A DNA stretch of 35,783 nucleotides, from positions 1 through 35,783 of the forward strand of contig CALLUQ010000122.1 in the NCBI GenBank assembly GCA_938010565.1, in the 5' to 3' direction. A program made the translations under genes and the position numbers. Below the pieces are notes generated by a model that saw only the letters and a program-made list of their open reading frames with translations, searched no databases and was not told the DNA's origin. The stretch is from an uncultured Flavobacteriales bacterium. Its GTDB lineage: Bacteria > Bacteroidota > Bacteroidia > Flavobacteriales_D > CALLUQ01. Shown here one piece after another: positions 19,200-27,222 of this stretch (position 1 is the first letter of the stretch; every line of letters begins with the position of its first letter).

Positions 19200-20085
19200 G
19201 TAATAGAAAGGGTTTCAAGAAATTGAAGCCCTTTTTTTATTTGGCATGTACAACAATTGTGCCTTAGCTTGCCTCTAAACAGATTCACAAAGTAATTGAT
19301 CCCGTTTGTCAAATCATTGGAGGATTGAACTTCTTTTAGTGCATCGTAGTAATCATTTTTTTTAGCTTCAATCGTTTTTGAGAGACTTATCAAAGCAGGT
19401 CGCCCTATTCCTTCGGAAATTGCTTTTTCAGAGATAGCCCTGCCGATACGACCGTTTCCATCATCAAAAGGATGGATTGTCTCGAAGTAAACATCTGCTA
19501 TTGCCGAGCGCACAGGTGCTTTTTCGGTTTCTTTTATCCCGCTTGGAGCCGTCTCATTAAACCATTTTATAAAAGCTTTCATTTCGCTTGGTACTTGCTT
19601 GGATGAAGGAGCTTGGAAATGCACTTTTTCCTTGTCATAGGGTCCTGAAACAACTTGCATCGGTTCTGCATGCGGCCTCCATTGTCCGATATTGATACCC
19701 TTACTCCCTTTCATCAGCATCTTATGCCAGGAAAAGAGCATTTTTTCGGAAAGTGGTAATTTGAAATTATCACGAACACTGACCATTAACTCAGGCACTC
19801 CTTCTGCTTTTTTATCCTTCACATGATCGATGTTTGTTTTGAATCCCAAATTGAGCTTGATAGATGACATGACCTCTTTGCCGCTTAGGTATTCATCCTC
19901 AATTTCGGAGGTTTTGATAGCCTCGTCTACCATTAACTCAACTCAACAATAGCCCCTTTTTTGGATTCTTCTGAAATCACATCTAAAAGCCCGGTACTCC
20001 ACCCTACAAAATCATAAAGCAAGCCCTTAATCTGCAAGGTATCATAGGTAAAGTTAGGCCAATCGTGTTGCTGCCAATTATACAT
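19178..20085 (-). pseudogene. fic: Fic family protein (DUF4172-Fic type), frameshifted and C-terminally truncated
   Basis: Fic enzymes transfer AMP to protein hydroxyls. Two frames together give one protein. The first fragment, 20085-19933, starts MYNWQQHDWPNFTYD, the usual N-terminus of DUF4172-type Fic proteins, and stops after 50 codons. The second, from 19933, continues with MVDEAIKTSEIEDEYL and holds the intact active site HPFDDGNGRIGR. The break is a pentamer duplication (AACTC twice plus AAC at 19935-19947 on the plus strand); removing one copy restores an in-frame ...IVELMVDEA... and a 300-residue frame. The 3' end reads antisense into the tRNA-fMet terminator and the tRNA itself, so its last roughly 28 residues are not native and a normal C-terminal domain (family about 370 residues) is lost. 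The inhibitory-type motif [ST]xxxE[GN] reads TSEIED (Asp for Gly). Confidence 0.85.
19207..19238 (+). terminator. Terminator of tRNA-fMet
   Basis: The stem AAAGGGTTTCAA pairs with TTGAAGCCCTTT (one wobble) around a GAAA tetraloop and continues into seven T. It lies inside the antisense read-through end of the fic pseudogene. Confidence 0.88.
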
Positions 20086-20265
20086 CTTGGCCGATTTGCA
20101 AACTGATTTGGCTCACGCAAACAGCTTCTTCCAAAAGGGTTTTGCTTTTTCTTCAAGAAAGCCTTTTTTAGACGATCATATTCTCTCTGTTTCTCTTCTT
20201 CTCTACGGGCAAATTCTTTTGCGCTTGCTTTTTGATTAAATTTACCCTCGTTAATCGATGTTAAG
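20086..20265 (-). other. Possible coding remnant upstream of fic
   Basis: On the minus strand one frame through this stretch reads a highly charged, coil-like sequence (KEFARREEEKQREYDRLKKA, then FLKKKQNPFG) without a start codon before it runs antisense into the next plus-strand gene. It may be the end of a lost gene or of the fic neighbour. No family is recognised, and no second copy of the tRNA-fMet 3' end is seen here. Confidence 0.3.
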
Positions 20266-20712
20266 ATGGAAGAAATATGGATCAGGGCCCATTCCGGCCT
20301 TCGTTGGGTTGTAATCCTGCTGTTGCTCATTACCCTTATTCGATCCTTTTCCGGATGGAAAGGGAAGAAGGCGTTTAAGAAAGCAGATGATAAATTGGTT
20401 TTGTATACCATGATAGGTGTTCACATTCAAATGCTGATCGGGATCATTCTTATTTTTGTAGGTTCAAAAGTTTCCTGGGCTTACGACCAGGAACAAGTGA
20501 TGGCCATGCCTGCCCGTTTTTGGGCCGTGGAACACATCAGTGGAATGGTGATCGGAACTTTTTTAATCACAATGGGGCGTAAACGGATGAAGAAGATCGT
20601 GGATGGAGTCCGCAAGCATAAATTGATCTTTGTTTATTATTTGATCGGTACTTTGATCATTTTATTGTCGATTCCATGGCCTTTCAGAGGATTGGGAACA
20701 GGATGGTTCTGA
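20266..20712 (+). CDS. Four-helix membrane protein of the Bacteroidota 'cytochrome b-like' family
   Basis: The product has 148 residues with four predicted membrane helices: VVILLLLITLIRSF (about 15-28), YTMIGVHIQMLIGIILIFVG (about 47-66), a third around AVEHISGMVIGTFLITMG (about 86-103), and VYYLIGTLIILLSIPWPF (about 122-140). Histidines lie at the helix ends (RAHSGLRW, GVHIQ, VEHIS), positions suited to heme or quinone contact. The layout HSGLRW...RFWAVEH...YYLIGT...SIPWPF matches proteins often labelled cytochrome B in Bacteroidota genomes; that label is not biochemical proof. The stop overlaps the following cytochrome c gene by 10 bp, supporting a joint redox role. Confidence 0.72.
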   Translation: MEEIWIRAHSGLRWVVILLLLITLIRSFSGWKGKKAFKKADDKLVLYTMIGVHIQMLIGIILIFVGSKVSWAYDQEQVMAMPARFWAVEHISGMVIGTFLITMGRKRMKKIVDGVRKHKLIFVYYLIGTLIILLSIPWPFRGLGTGWF

Positions 20713-21035
20713 AAAAGAACATCTTTGTTGCAGGAAGTATACTTTTTTGTGCAACCTTGGTAGTGGTAGTGGCTTGCACTGGCAGGCCGGAAAACAACCC
20801 GAAGATGCCGATAGATGCCAAAGCCAGTTATACCCGGTTTTGTACTCAATGCCATGGCGATGATGGTAAACTGGGGCTTTCGGGTGCCTCCGACCTGAGC
20901 ACCTCAACGCTTAACTCCGCAAATACAAGAACCATCATTGCCAAAGGCCGTGGCCGGATGCTTCCATTTAAAAACCTGATGACCAAAGAAGAAATACATG
21001 CAGTGGCGGCTTACATTGAAACCCTGCGTAAATGA
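20703..21035 (+). CDS. Monoheme c-type cytochrome, predicted lipoprotein
   Basis: From the ATG at 20703 the product has 110 residues: MVLKKNIFVAGSILFCATL, then VVVVACTG, a signal peptide with lipobox VVAC. The heme-binding site is CTQCH in YTRFCTQCHGDDGKLG and the likely axial Met is in GRGRMLPFKNL, followed by the class I cytochrome c C-terminal helix TKEEIHAVAAYIETL. It would be a membrane-anchored electron carrier facing the periplasm. It overlaps the upstream membrane-protein gene by 10 bp and is 15 bp before hflX, so all three may be cotranscribed, though hflX is functionally unrelated. Confidence 0.88.
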   Translation: MVLKKNIFVAGSILFCATLVVVVACTGRPENNPKMPIDAKASYTRFCTQCHGDDGKLGLSGASDLSTSTLNSANTRTIIAKGRGRMLPFKNLMTKEEIHAVAAYIETLRK

Positions 21036-21050
21036 TACAAAACCGGAAGC

Positions 21051-22277
21051 ATGGGCGATTATTATATAACAGAGGCAAAAGAGGAAACGGCTGTTTTGGT
21101 CGCCATTACCACCAAAACACAAAACCAGGAACAAACCCGGGAATACCTTGAGGAACTGGCTTTTCTTACCGAAACTTCCGGTGCAAAAGCGGTCAAACGT
21201 TTTACCCAGAAAATGGACTTTGCGAATCCGAAAACCTTTTTGGGTTCGGGTAAGATGGAAGAAGTTTTGCATTATGTGAAAGAACATGCCATTGATATGG
21301 TCATTTTTGACGACGACTTATCGCCGGCACAACTGCGAAATGTGGAACGGATCTTTAATCCCGACCCCGACCATGCTGATCACAATGTAAAGATCCTCGA
21401 CCGGAGCAATCTTATTCTGGATATTTTTGCCAGACGTGCTCGTACCGCACATGCCAAAACCCAGGTAGAACTGGCCCAATATAATTACCTCTTGCCTCGC
21501 CTCACCCGTTTATGGACCCACCTCGAACGCCAGAAAGGAGGCATTGGAATGCGCGGACCGGGAGAAACTCAAATTGAAACCGATCGGCGGATCATTCAGC
21601 AAAAAATTGCTTTGTTGAAAGAAAAACTGAAGAAAATTGACAAACAGAAAACCACCCAACGCGGCAACCGTGGCGAAATGGTTCGGGTAGCTTTGGTAGG
21701 ATATACCAACGTTGGCAAAAGCACATTGATGACCTTGCTCAGCAAATCGGATGTATTTGCAGAAAACAAACTGTTTGCTACTTTGGATACCACCGTTCGT
21801 AAAGTGGTTTTGGGAAACCTTCCGTTTTTGCTTACCGATACCGTAGGGTTTATCAGAAAACTTCCTCACGAACTGGTAGAATCGTTTAAATCAACGTTGG
21901 ACGAAGTAAGGGAAGCCGATCTGTTGATGCATATTGTGGATATCTCACATCCCAATTTCGAAGACCACTTCAACATTGTAAGCAATACCCTGGCCGAAAT
22001 TGATGCCGCCGACAAACCCATGTTATTGGTGTTCAATAAAATTGATGCTTACCATCCGGTAGAAAAGGAAGCAGACGATCCGAGCCCGATTACAAAGGTG
22101 AACTACTCCCTCGAAAAATGGCGACAAACCTGGATGAGCCGTTTGGGAGAAGAACAGCAGGTACTTTTTATTTCAGCAACAAAAAAACAGAATATAGATG
22201 CCTTGCGCGACCTGCTTTATGAACGTGTAAAAGAAATTCATGCGGTACGTTATCCGTACAACCATTACCTCTACTAG
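21051..22277 (+). CDS. hflX: GTPase HflX
   Basis: HflX is a ribosome-splitting GTPase that rescues or disassembles stalled 70S/100S ribosomes. The 408-residue product has the N-terminal HflX domain (FLGSGKMEEVLHYVKE, VIFDDDLSPAQLRNVE, LDRSNLILDIFARRARTAHAK), the glycine-rich linker GGIGMRGPGETQIETDRR, and a G domain with GYTNVGKST, DTVGFI and NKID. The C-terminus ends AVRYPYNHYLY. The stop codon TAG (22275-22277) lies within the first four bases (CTAG) of a repeated element that begins at 22274, so the insertion probably reset the 3' end of this gene. Confidence 0.96.
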   Translation: MGDYYITEAKEETAVLVAITTKTQNQEQTREYLEELAFLTETSGAKAVKRFTQKMDFANPKTFLGSGKMEEVLHYVKEHAIDMVIFDDDLSPAQLRNVERIFNPDPDHADHNVKILDRSNLILDIFARRARTAHAKTQVELAQYNYLLPRLTRLWTHLERQKGGIGMRGPGETQIETDRRIIQQKIALLKEKLKKIDKQKTTQRGNRGEMVRVALVGYTNVGKSTLMTLLSKSDVFAENKLFATLDTTVRKVVLGNLPFLLTDTVGFIRKLPHELVESFKSTLDEVREADLLMHIVDISHPNFEDHFNIVSNTLAEIDAADKPMLLVFNKIDAYHPVEKEADDPSPITKVNYSLEKWRQTWMSRLGEEQQVLFISATKKQNIDALRDLLYERVKEIHAVRYPYNHYLY

Positions 22278-22462
22278 GGTTAAGTCAGGCCTACTGTATC
22301 GTATAAGTTGCCGGTATTTTTGTTCCGGACAATGCGAAAAATAGGAGTCTAGTGTCGCTAAGAGATTATTTTTCCCTTAAACTAGCATCAGTATAAAATC
22401 AAAGAAGTCCGGGATAAAAAGATCAAAACTTGGTGCGACTAAAATATGCTTGACTCAACACC
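22274..22462 (+). mobile_element. MITE-like repeat, copy 1
   Basis: About 189 bp. The left end CTAGGGTTAAGTC faces a right end GACTCAACACC(AG), whose reverse complement is CTGGTGTTGAGTC: 10 of 13 positions match as a terminal inverted repeat. The first 60 or so bases and the last 45 or so bases match copy 2 at 30822 at roughly 80 percent (by eye), while the centre differs in length and sequence. No transposase is encoded, so this is a non-autonomous element. TATTTTTG, a perfect -7 box, is kept at 22315-22322. Confidence 0.7.
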
Positions 22463-22717
22463 AGGGGCTTTATTACAGGGCAAACGCATTTAAAGCCCCC
22501 TTACAAATCGTCAAATTACACCGTAAATTTTCTTCTCTGCCCCCATGATCTGTTTTTTGGGCAGGCCAACCAACGCACGTTCTCCCGACACCTGTTTCAC
22601 CAACTGTTTTTTTGCTTTTTATAAATTATTCCTGTGGTGCTTACAAAAACGGATTTACCGGAGCATTGCTGTAAAATCAAATATCATTGAAAAGCCCACT
22701 TTCCGGCAAAAGAGGTT
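22463..22717. other. Gene-free stretch with inverted repeat
   Basis: No gene is supported here. GGGGCTTTA at 22464-22472 pairs perfectly with TAAAGCCCC at 22491-22499 (18-nt loop), possibly an old hflX terminator displaced by the repeat element. A second weak hairpin CTGCCC/GGGCAG occurs near 22535-22560. The rest shows nothing I can interpret. Confidence 0.45.
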
Positions 22718-22761
22718 GAAAAATGAGAAAAGCTCCGGTATCGGAGCTTTTCTCATTTTTC
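22718..22761 (-). terminator. Perfect 20-bp hairpin, terminator of tRNA-Phe (bidirectional)
   Basis: A 20-bp perfect stem (arms 22718-22737 and 22742-22761) closes on a 4-nt GTAT loop, with A-rich and T-rich outer ends on both strands. It lies 34 bp beyond the 3' end of the minus-strand tRNA-Phe. It would terminate transcripts from either side. Confidence 0.85.
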
Positions 22762-22795
22762 GAAGACAACATACTTCGTGCCTAAACCTTGCTTG

Positions 22796-22868
22796 TGGTG
22801 TGGGGCGGGATCGAACCGCCGACACATGGATTTTCAGTCCATTGCTCTACCAACTGAGCTACCGCACC
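22796..22868 (-). tRNA. tRNA-Phe (anticodon GAA)
   Basis: The cloverleaf is complete: D-arm GCTC/GAGC, anticodon stem ATGGA/TCCAT around CTGAAAA, T-arm GGCGG/CCGCC with TTCGATC loop. The CCA tail is not encoded (discriminator A is followed by CAA), unlike the tRNA-fMet in this window. The acceptor stem GGTGCGG/CCACACC has one C5-A68 mismatch. It has its own promoter and a strong terminator. Confidence 0.95.
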
Positions 22869-22883
22869 ATCGTTAAGCGGATG

Positions 22884-22912
22884 CAAATTTAGAAAAAAAT
22901 AAACGGACGCAA
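22884..22912 (-). promoter_or_regulatory. tRNA-Phe promoter
   Basis: On the minus strand TAAATTTG (plus coordinates 22884-22891) is a perfect -7 box, and TTG (22910-22912) sits 18 nt upstream as -33. Confidence 0.75.
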
Positions 22913-22979
22913 TACAGAAAAGTTAGATAATTTAAAATCTTTCATGGAAATATTCCTCTGCCGACACCTGAGAGATGCG

Positions 22980-22987
22980 TAGCTTTG
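22980..22987 (+). promoter_or_regulatory. -7 promoter box of coaX
   Basis: TAGCTTTG is a perfect TAnnTTTG that ends only 4 bases before the first ATG of coaX (22992). Transcription would begin at or within a few bases of the start codon. The -33 element is weak. Confidence 0.5.
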
Positions 22988-22991
22988 TCCC

Positions 22992-23738
22992 ATGATGAAA
23001 AAGGTGAAATTGGTTGCAGACTTGGGCAATACCACCTCCAAACTGGCGCTTTTTGAAGGAAATCAAATGGTGGATCTGCGTACCTTTCCATCCTTGGGAA
23101 TAGAGGCTCTGAAGTCTTTTTTATCAGGCCATCTGTTGCAGGGCTCCATTCTTTCCAGTGTAGTGCGCCATTCTTTGGAAATAGAGGAATGGTTGGAGAA
23201 GAAAGCCCCGTTCGTTCGTTTTACGCATCAAACCCAACTCCCCATTAAACTGGCCTACAAAACGCCTGAAACTTTGGGGCAAGACCGGCTGGCAAATGCC
23301 GTAGCACTAAACCATCAATTTCCGGGTCAAATTGCTCTGGCGGTGGATGTTGGCACCTGCATCAAATTTGACCTTGTGGATGATGCAGGCGTTTATCGGG
23401 GCGGGGCAATTTCACCAGGCTTGAACATACGTTTTCAGGCCCTGCATAATTTTACGGACCAATTGCCGTTGATATCGGATGCGGATATTCCTTCCCTCAC
23501 CGGCACTTCCACTGCCGCTTCGATCAGAGCCGGAGTATACCACGGAATGTTTCATGAAATCAATGGTATGATCAACGCTTACAGAGCACAACATCCCGGA
23601 CTTATAACCGTCATAACAGGAGGAGATGCAGGCCGCTTTCCAATCGCCGGTTTTTCACAAAAAAATCACATCTTTGCAGACGCATTATTCACCCTGAAAG
23701 GTTTGCATACAATTCTCACCGCATATGAAAAAGCGTAG
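22992..23738 (+). CDS. coaX: Type III pantothenate kinase CoaX
   Basis: CoaX phosphorylates pantothenate, the first step of CoA synthesis, and is not feedback-inhibited by CoA. The 248-residue product has the ASKHA-fold motifs: the nucleotide-binding DLGNTTSKLALFEG (residues about 10-23), LGQDRLANAVAL with the conserved D-R-x-A/V-N, VDVGTCIKFDLV (catalytic Asp), GGAISPGLNIRFQAL, and TGGDAGRF near the end. Two consecutive ATGs (22992, 22995) follow a promoter box directly, so the second may be the true start of a leaderless mRNA. The gene overlaps the next by 14 bp and heads a long envelope cluster, an arrangement I know from other Bacteroidota. Confidence 0.94.
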   Translation: MMKKVKLVADLGNTTSKLALFEGNQMVDLRTFPSLGIEALKSFLSGHLLQGSILSSVVRHSLEIEEWLEKKAPFVRFTHQTQLPIKLAYKTPETLGQDRLANAVALNHQFPGQIALAVDVGTCIKFDLVDDAGVYRGGAISPGLNIRFQALHNFTDQLPLISDADIPSLTGTSTAASIRAGVYHGMFHEINGMINAYRAQHPGLITVITGGDAGRFPIAGFSQKNHIFADALFTLKGLHTILTAYEKA

Positions 23739-25023
23739 TCTTTGGCTGCTTTTGCTGCTTTTTGCAGCGTCTGGTACACGTGCACAACATACCAATTTAT
23801 CGCCTTATTCCCGCTATGGGTTGGGCGAGATCCAATCGCCGGGATTTTCGCACCACATGGGTATGGGGGGGCTTACCACTGCTATGGCAGATCTTCGCCT
23901 CCTGAATATAGAAAATCCGGCTACTTACAGTATGCTTCATGTGCCTTCGTTCAACATAGGAGCAAACAGCCAATCGCTCATTTTGGATGACGGAACCCAC
24001 ACCAATACGACTACTACGGTAAATTTTCGCCATTTTGCAGCAGGGCTTCCGCTTGGGAAAAGAGGAGGAATGTCTTTTGGCATTGTGCCTTACAGCACCG
24101 TTGGTTATGATATTGCTACAAAGGAAGAAAATGCCGATCTGGGCGAAGTAAATTACACTTACTTTGGAAAGGGCGGCCTTGGGAAAACCTATCTCGGTGG
24201 TGCTTTCAGCATCATTAACCGGGATTCGGCCCGTCTTTCATTTGGAGCCAATGCAGCATTCCTTTTCGGATCCGTCGATCAAACCCGCAGGATCATATTT
24301 GCTTCCGGGTCGGGAGCTTTTAATACCCGGGTCCAAAACGCTTTGATCGTACGGGGTCTTACTTACGATATGGGAGTGTTTTATTCCGGTTATTTAAACA
24401 AAAACTGGCGCTTTTCCGCCGGAGCCACTTCGAATTTGCCCGTCGAATTGAATGCCAAACAAAACGTGTTGGCCGTTTCATATCATAACAATTCGGCAGT
24501 GATCGATCTGGTAAAGGATACCCTCGAACGGATCGATAGTGTGAACGGATCGGTAGACATGCCACAAAAAATATCCTATGGCCTTTTGCTGGAGTGGAAA
24601 AAACAATGGACCATCGGGATGCAATATGAAACACAAATCTGGAGTCATTACCAAGAACGATTTGAAGATACCACCACCAACTTATTGCAGAACAGCCAGG
24701 CATTTCGGGTGGGTTTGCGATACAAACCGGAACCCAATCTGAGCCCGGATTCAAAAATTTGGAACCGGTGCGAATATCGCCTGGGGGCACGTTATGCTAC
24801 CAACTATGTACATGTGGGTAGCCATGCTTTGGATGAGTACGGCCTCTCTATGGGAATAGGCATACCTATGGCCCGATTAAGTTCGATGGTTAACTTTGGC
24901 ATCGAATTTGGTGAAAGAGGGAATGTGGCAGAGAATGGCCTTCGTGAACAATTCTTAAATATTCAGATTGATTTTGCCCTTTCTCCGATAGGAAAGTGGT
25001 TCAGAAAACCAAAATACGACTAA
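23725..25023 (+). CDS. Outer-membrane beta-barrel protein
   Basis: The product has 432 residues with a signal peptide (MKKRSLWLLLLLFAASGTRA-Q). The mature start HTNLSPYSRYGLGEI with GMGGLTTAMADLRLLNIENPATYS resembles FadL/PorV-type Bacteroidota barrels, which open with a small-residue-rich hatch followed by N-P-A. Alternating hydrophobic/polar strands and aromatic ends continue throughout (for example WRFSAGATSNLPVELN and YRLGARYATNYVHVG), and the C-terminus ends in strands before a short basic tail. It is probably an outer-membrane channel or transport-like protein. It overlaps coaX by 14 bp and precedes the TPR gene by 11 bp. The substrate is unknown. Confidence 0.8.
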   Translation: MKKRSLWLLLLLFAASGTRAQHTNLSPYSRYGLGEIQSPGFSHHMGMGGLTTAMADLRLLNIENPATYSMLHVPSFNIGANSQSLILDDGTHTNTTTTVNFRHFAAGLPLGKRGGMSFGIVPYSTVGYDIATKEENADLGEVNYTYFGKGGLGKTYLGGAFSIINRDSARLSFGANAAFLFGSVDQTRRIIFASGSGAFNTRVQNALIVRGLTYDMGVFYSGYLNKNWRFSAGATSNLPVELNAKQNVLAVSYHNNSAVIDLVKDTLERIDSVNGSVDMPQKISYGLLLEWKKQWTIGMQYETQIWSHYQERFEDTTTNLLQNSQAFRVGLRYKPEPNLSPDSKIWNRCEYRLGARYATNYVHVGSHALDEYGLSMGIGIPMARLSSMVNFGIEFGERGNVAENGLREQFLNIQIDFALSPIGKWFRKPKYD

Positions 25024-25034
25024 AAAAAGCCGAT

Positions 25035-26369
25035 ATGAAAGCGATGACCTTATGTGTGGCGGCCTTGTTTGTTTCTATGGCCGGGTTGGCCCAAACCGGA
25101 AAATACGGTGCGACCCCGGAAGATTCCGTAGCATGTGTAAACAACCTGTCTCTGTACATCGAATTTGTAAAGCAAAAAAGCTACGACGATGCCCTCCCCG
25201 GTTGGAGAAAGGTTTGTGAAATTTGTCCCAAAGCCAGCAAAAAGGCGTACCTCAATGGAGTAAAGATCTACCGCTATAAAATTGCCGAAGCAAAGAAAAA
25301 GAAAGATTCCGTACAGATAGAAGCTTACATCGACACCCTTATGAGTGTGTACGATAACCGTGTGCAGCACTTTGGCCAGAAAGGGTATGTTCTTGGCCGT
25401 AAAGCCACAGACCATCTCAGATACCGCCCTTATGATCTGGCTACTGCCAACAAAATGTACAAAGCATCTATGGATCTAAGGGGAGAGAAAACCGAAGCAG
25501 GTGTCATTTCCGGTTATTATCAAACACTCTATAAATTATACAAGAAAAAGGAGATCGAAAAAGCCATCCTTCTCGAAGAGTACCTGACGGTTTCCGATCT
25601 GATCCATGCGGCTATCAAGTATGCGGAAAAAGCAAAAAACCCTCAAAAAGGACAAAAAGCCATTGAGAGATACAACAAAGCAAAAAACAATTTGGATGAA
25701 ATGTTTGTACAGATCGGAGTTTGTGAAGACATCGTTCGCATTTTCACCCAAAAAGTAGAAAAGAACCCCGACGACTTTGAATTGAAGAAAAAAGTATTGA
25801 ATATCATGAACCGTCGGGAGTGCAACGAAAATGTACTTTACACGCAGATCGCAAAAGCAGTACATGAGCAGGAACCCTCTGCGGCTTCCGCATTCTCCAT
25901 AGGAAAAACGGACTTTGCCAAAGGCAAATATTCTTCTGCCCTGACCTACTTCAAACAAGCCATTGAACTGGGGCCGGAAAGCCCTGATCTGGAATCGTAC
26001 TACCTCGGAGCAGCACAAACCTCTTTAAAATCAGATGCCGGTCCGGCTGCATTTAAATATGCCAAAAAGGCACTCGGTGTAAACCCAAACAGCGGAAAAG
26101 CTTTTCTTATTATGGCCCAGGCAATTGCCGGCAGTAAGTGCGGAGGCAACGAATTTGAAATTAAAACGGTATACTGGTTAGCATACGACAAAGCAGAAAA
26201 AGCAAAATCGGTTGACCCTTCCATAGCCGGTGCTGCCTCCCGCCTGATGGGCAGTTACAAAAAGAGCTGGCCCTCCAAAGAGATGTTGTTCAACTATGGC
26301 ATGCTTGATAAAGATATTTACACCGTGAAATGTTGGGTCAACGAAACCACCAAGATCCGTGAGCCCTAA
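25035..26369 (+). CDS. Periplasmic tetratricopeptide-repeat protein
   Basis: The product has 444 residues from the ATG at 25035 (MKAMTLCVAALFVSMAGLAQ), a good signal peptide; an upstream in-frame start at 24996 would lie inside the preceding gene. TPR-like helical pairs are visible, for example SYDDALPGWRKVCEICPKAS near the start and GKYSSALTYFKQAIELGPES and GPAAFKYAKKALGVNPNSGK towards the C-terminus. Lysine-rich spacers are frequent. It likely acts as a periplasmic or inner-face outer-membrane scaffold. It follows the barrel gene by 11 bp and precedes lptC by 2 bp, so these three are surely cotranscribed. The partner is unknown. Confidence 0.82.
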   Translation: MKAMTLCVAALFVSMAGLAQTGKYGATPEDSVACVNNLSLYIEFVKQKSYDDALPGWRKVCEICPKASKKAYLNGVKIYRYKIAEAKKKKDSVQIEAYIDTLMSVYDNRVQHFGQKGYVLGRKATDHLRYRPYDLATANKMYKASMDLRGEKTEAGVISGYYQTLYKLYKKKEIEKAILLEEYLTVSDLIHAAIKYAEKAKNPQKGQKAIERYNKAKNNLDEMFVQIGVCEDIVRIFTQKVEKNPDDFELKKKVLNIMNRRECNENVLYTQIAKAVHEQEPSAASAFSIGKTDFAKGKYSSALTYFKQAIELGPESPDLESYYLGAAQTSLKSDAGPAAFKYAKKALGVNPNSGKAFLIMAQAIAGSKCGGNEFEIKTVYWLAYDKAEKAKSVDPSIAGAASRLMGSYKKSWPSKEMLFNYGMLDKDIYTVKCWVNETTKIREP

Positions 26370-26371
26370 AC

Positions 26372-26980
26372 ATGCACTTTTTACCACATCATAATGCAAA
26401 CCCTGTTTTAAAAAGCATTCCGGCCCTTTTTGCGATCGGAATGCTTTTTTCTTGTGAAAACGACCCCAGCAATATAAAAGCCCTGAACGTGCATACGGAA
26501 GCGCCATTAATGACCTCCTACGGATCGGAGATCACCTATAATGACAGTGGAAAAACCCTGGTGCGCTTAAAAGCGGCCCAATTGGATCAATACTTCCGGG
26601 AAAGAGACCAAAAGAAGTGGTATGAAGCCTCAAATGGCCTAAAGATCACTTTTTACGATTCTTTGATGCAAGAATCTGCCACACTAACCGGCAGAAGAGG
26701 TAGATTTGAAGAATTAACTACCTTGCTGGAAGTAAACGATGATGTACGCTTACACGGACACGGAGGCGAACTGCTGCAAACCGAACAATTATTCTGGAAC
26801 CAGAGAACAGCTCAGGTACACACCGATAAATTTGTAAAAATTACCCGGAAAAAGACCATGATCTGGGGCATGGGCCTCGAAGCAAAACAAGACTTTAGTA
26901 AGTACCGTATCCGCCACGTACAGGGAGAAATTCCGATCAACAAAAAAGAAACCGCAGAAACACACCAACAAAATGAGTAA
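26372..26980 (+). CDS. lptC: LptC-family LPS export lipoprotein
   Basis: LptC bridges the LptB2FG extractor and the periplasmic LptA filament in lipopolysaccharide transport. The 202-residue product has an N-terminal hydrophobic segment with lipobox (ALFAIGMLFSC), so unlike E. coli LptC it would be lipid-anchored, as is common in Bacteroidota. The jellyroll part shows the repeating strand pattern of the family: MTSYGSEITYNDSGKTLVRL, WYEASNGLKITFYD, SATLTGRRGRFEELTTLLEV, then LHGHGGELLQTEQLFWNQ. It starts 2 bp after the TPR gene and its end overlaps the next small gene by 8 bp. Confidence 0.88.
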   Translation: MHFLPHHNANPVLKSIPALFAIGMLFSCENDPSNIKALNVHTEAPLMTSYGSEITYNDSGKTLVRLKAAQLDQYFRERDQKKWYEASNGLKITFYDSLMQESATLTGRRGRFEELTTLLEVNDDVRLHGHGGELLQTEQLFWNQRTAQVHTDKFVKITRKKTMIWGMGLEAKQDFSKYRIRHVQGEIPINKKETAETHQQNE

Positions 26981-27179
26981 TTTTAATAAGGCCATGGAAT
27001 TTTTCTGGCTCTTTCTGGCCATCGCCTCCGGAGTTTTAGCCGGTTACCTCATATATACCGAAGGATGGGATCAAGGAAAAATTTACCTGGTATTTCCGGC
27101 CATTTCCGGGTTTGCTTTTGGCATCCGCAGAGCCATGCGCCTGCGTTTTCAAAAAACGCAAGAAGAAAAAAGCAAGTAA
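26973..27179 (+). CDS. Small two-helix membrane protein
   Basis: The product has 68 residues with two hydrophobic helices (FFWLFLAIASGVLAGYLIY, about 10-28, and KIYLVFPAISGFAFGIRRAM, about 36-55), separated by an acidic EGWDQG loop, and a charged C-terminus KTQEEKSK. I recognise no family. Its start overlaps the lptC stop by 8 bp and it is 43 bp from the CNNM gene, so translation is probably coupled to lptC; I recall small membrane proteins at this place in related genomes. A role in LPS export is guesswork. Confidence 0.75.
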   Translation: MSNFNKAMEFFWLFLAIASGVLAGYLIYTEGWDQGKIYLVFPAISGFAFGIRRAMRLRFQKTQEEKSK

Positions 27180-27222
27180 TGACAAACTTTTCTTAATTTT
27201 ATATCAATAGCCTCTTCCGGAG

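Noticed and set aside
20004-20411. 135-codon minus-strand frame from 20411
   Set aside because: Its first part is antisense to the four-helix membrane protein and its last part overlaps the fic N-terminus in the wrong frame; only the middle was kept as a possible remnant.
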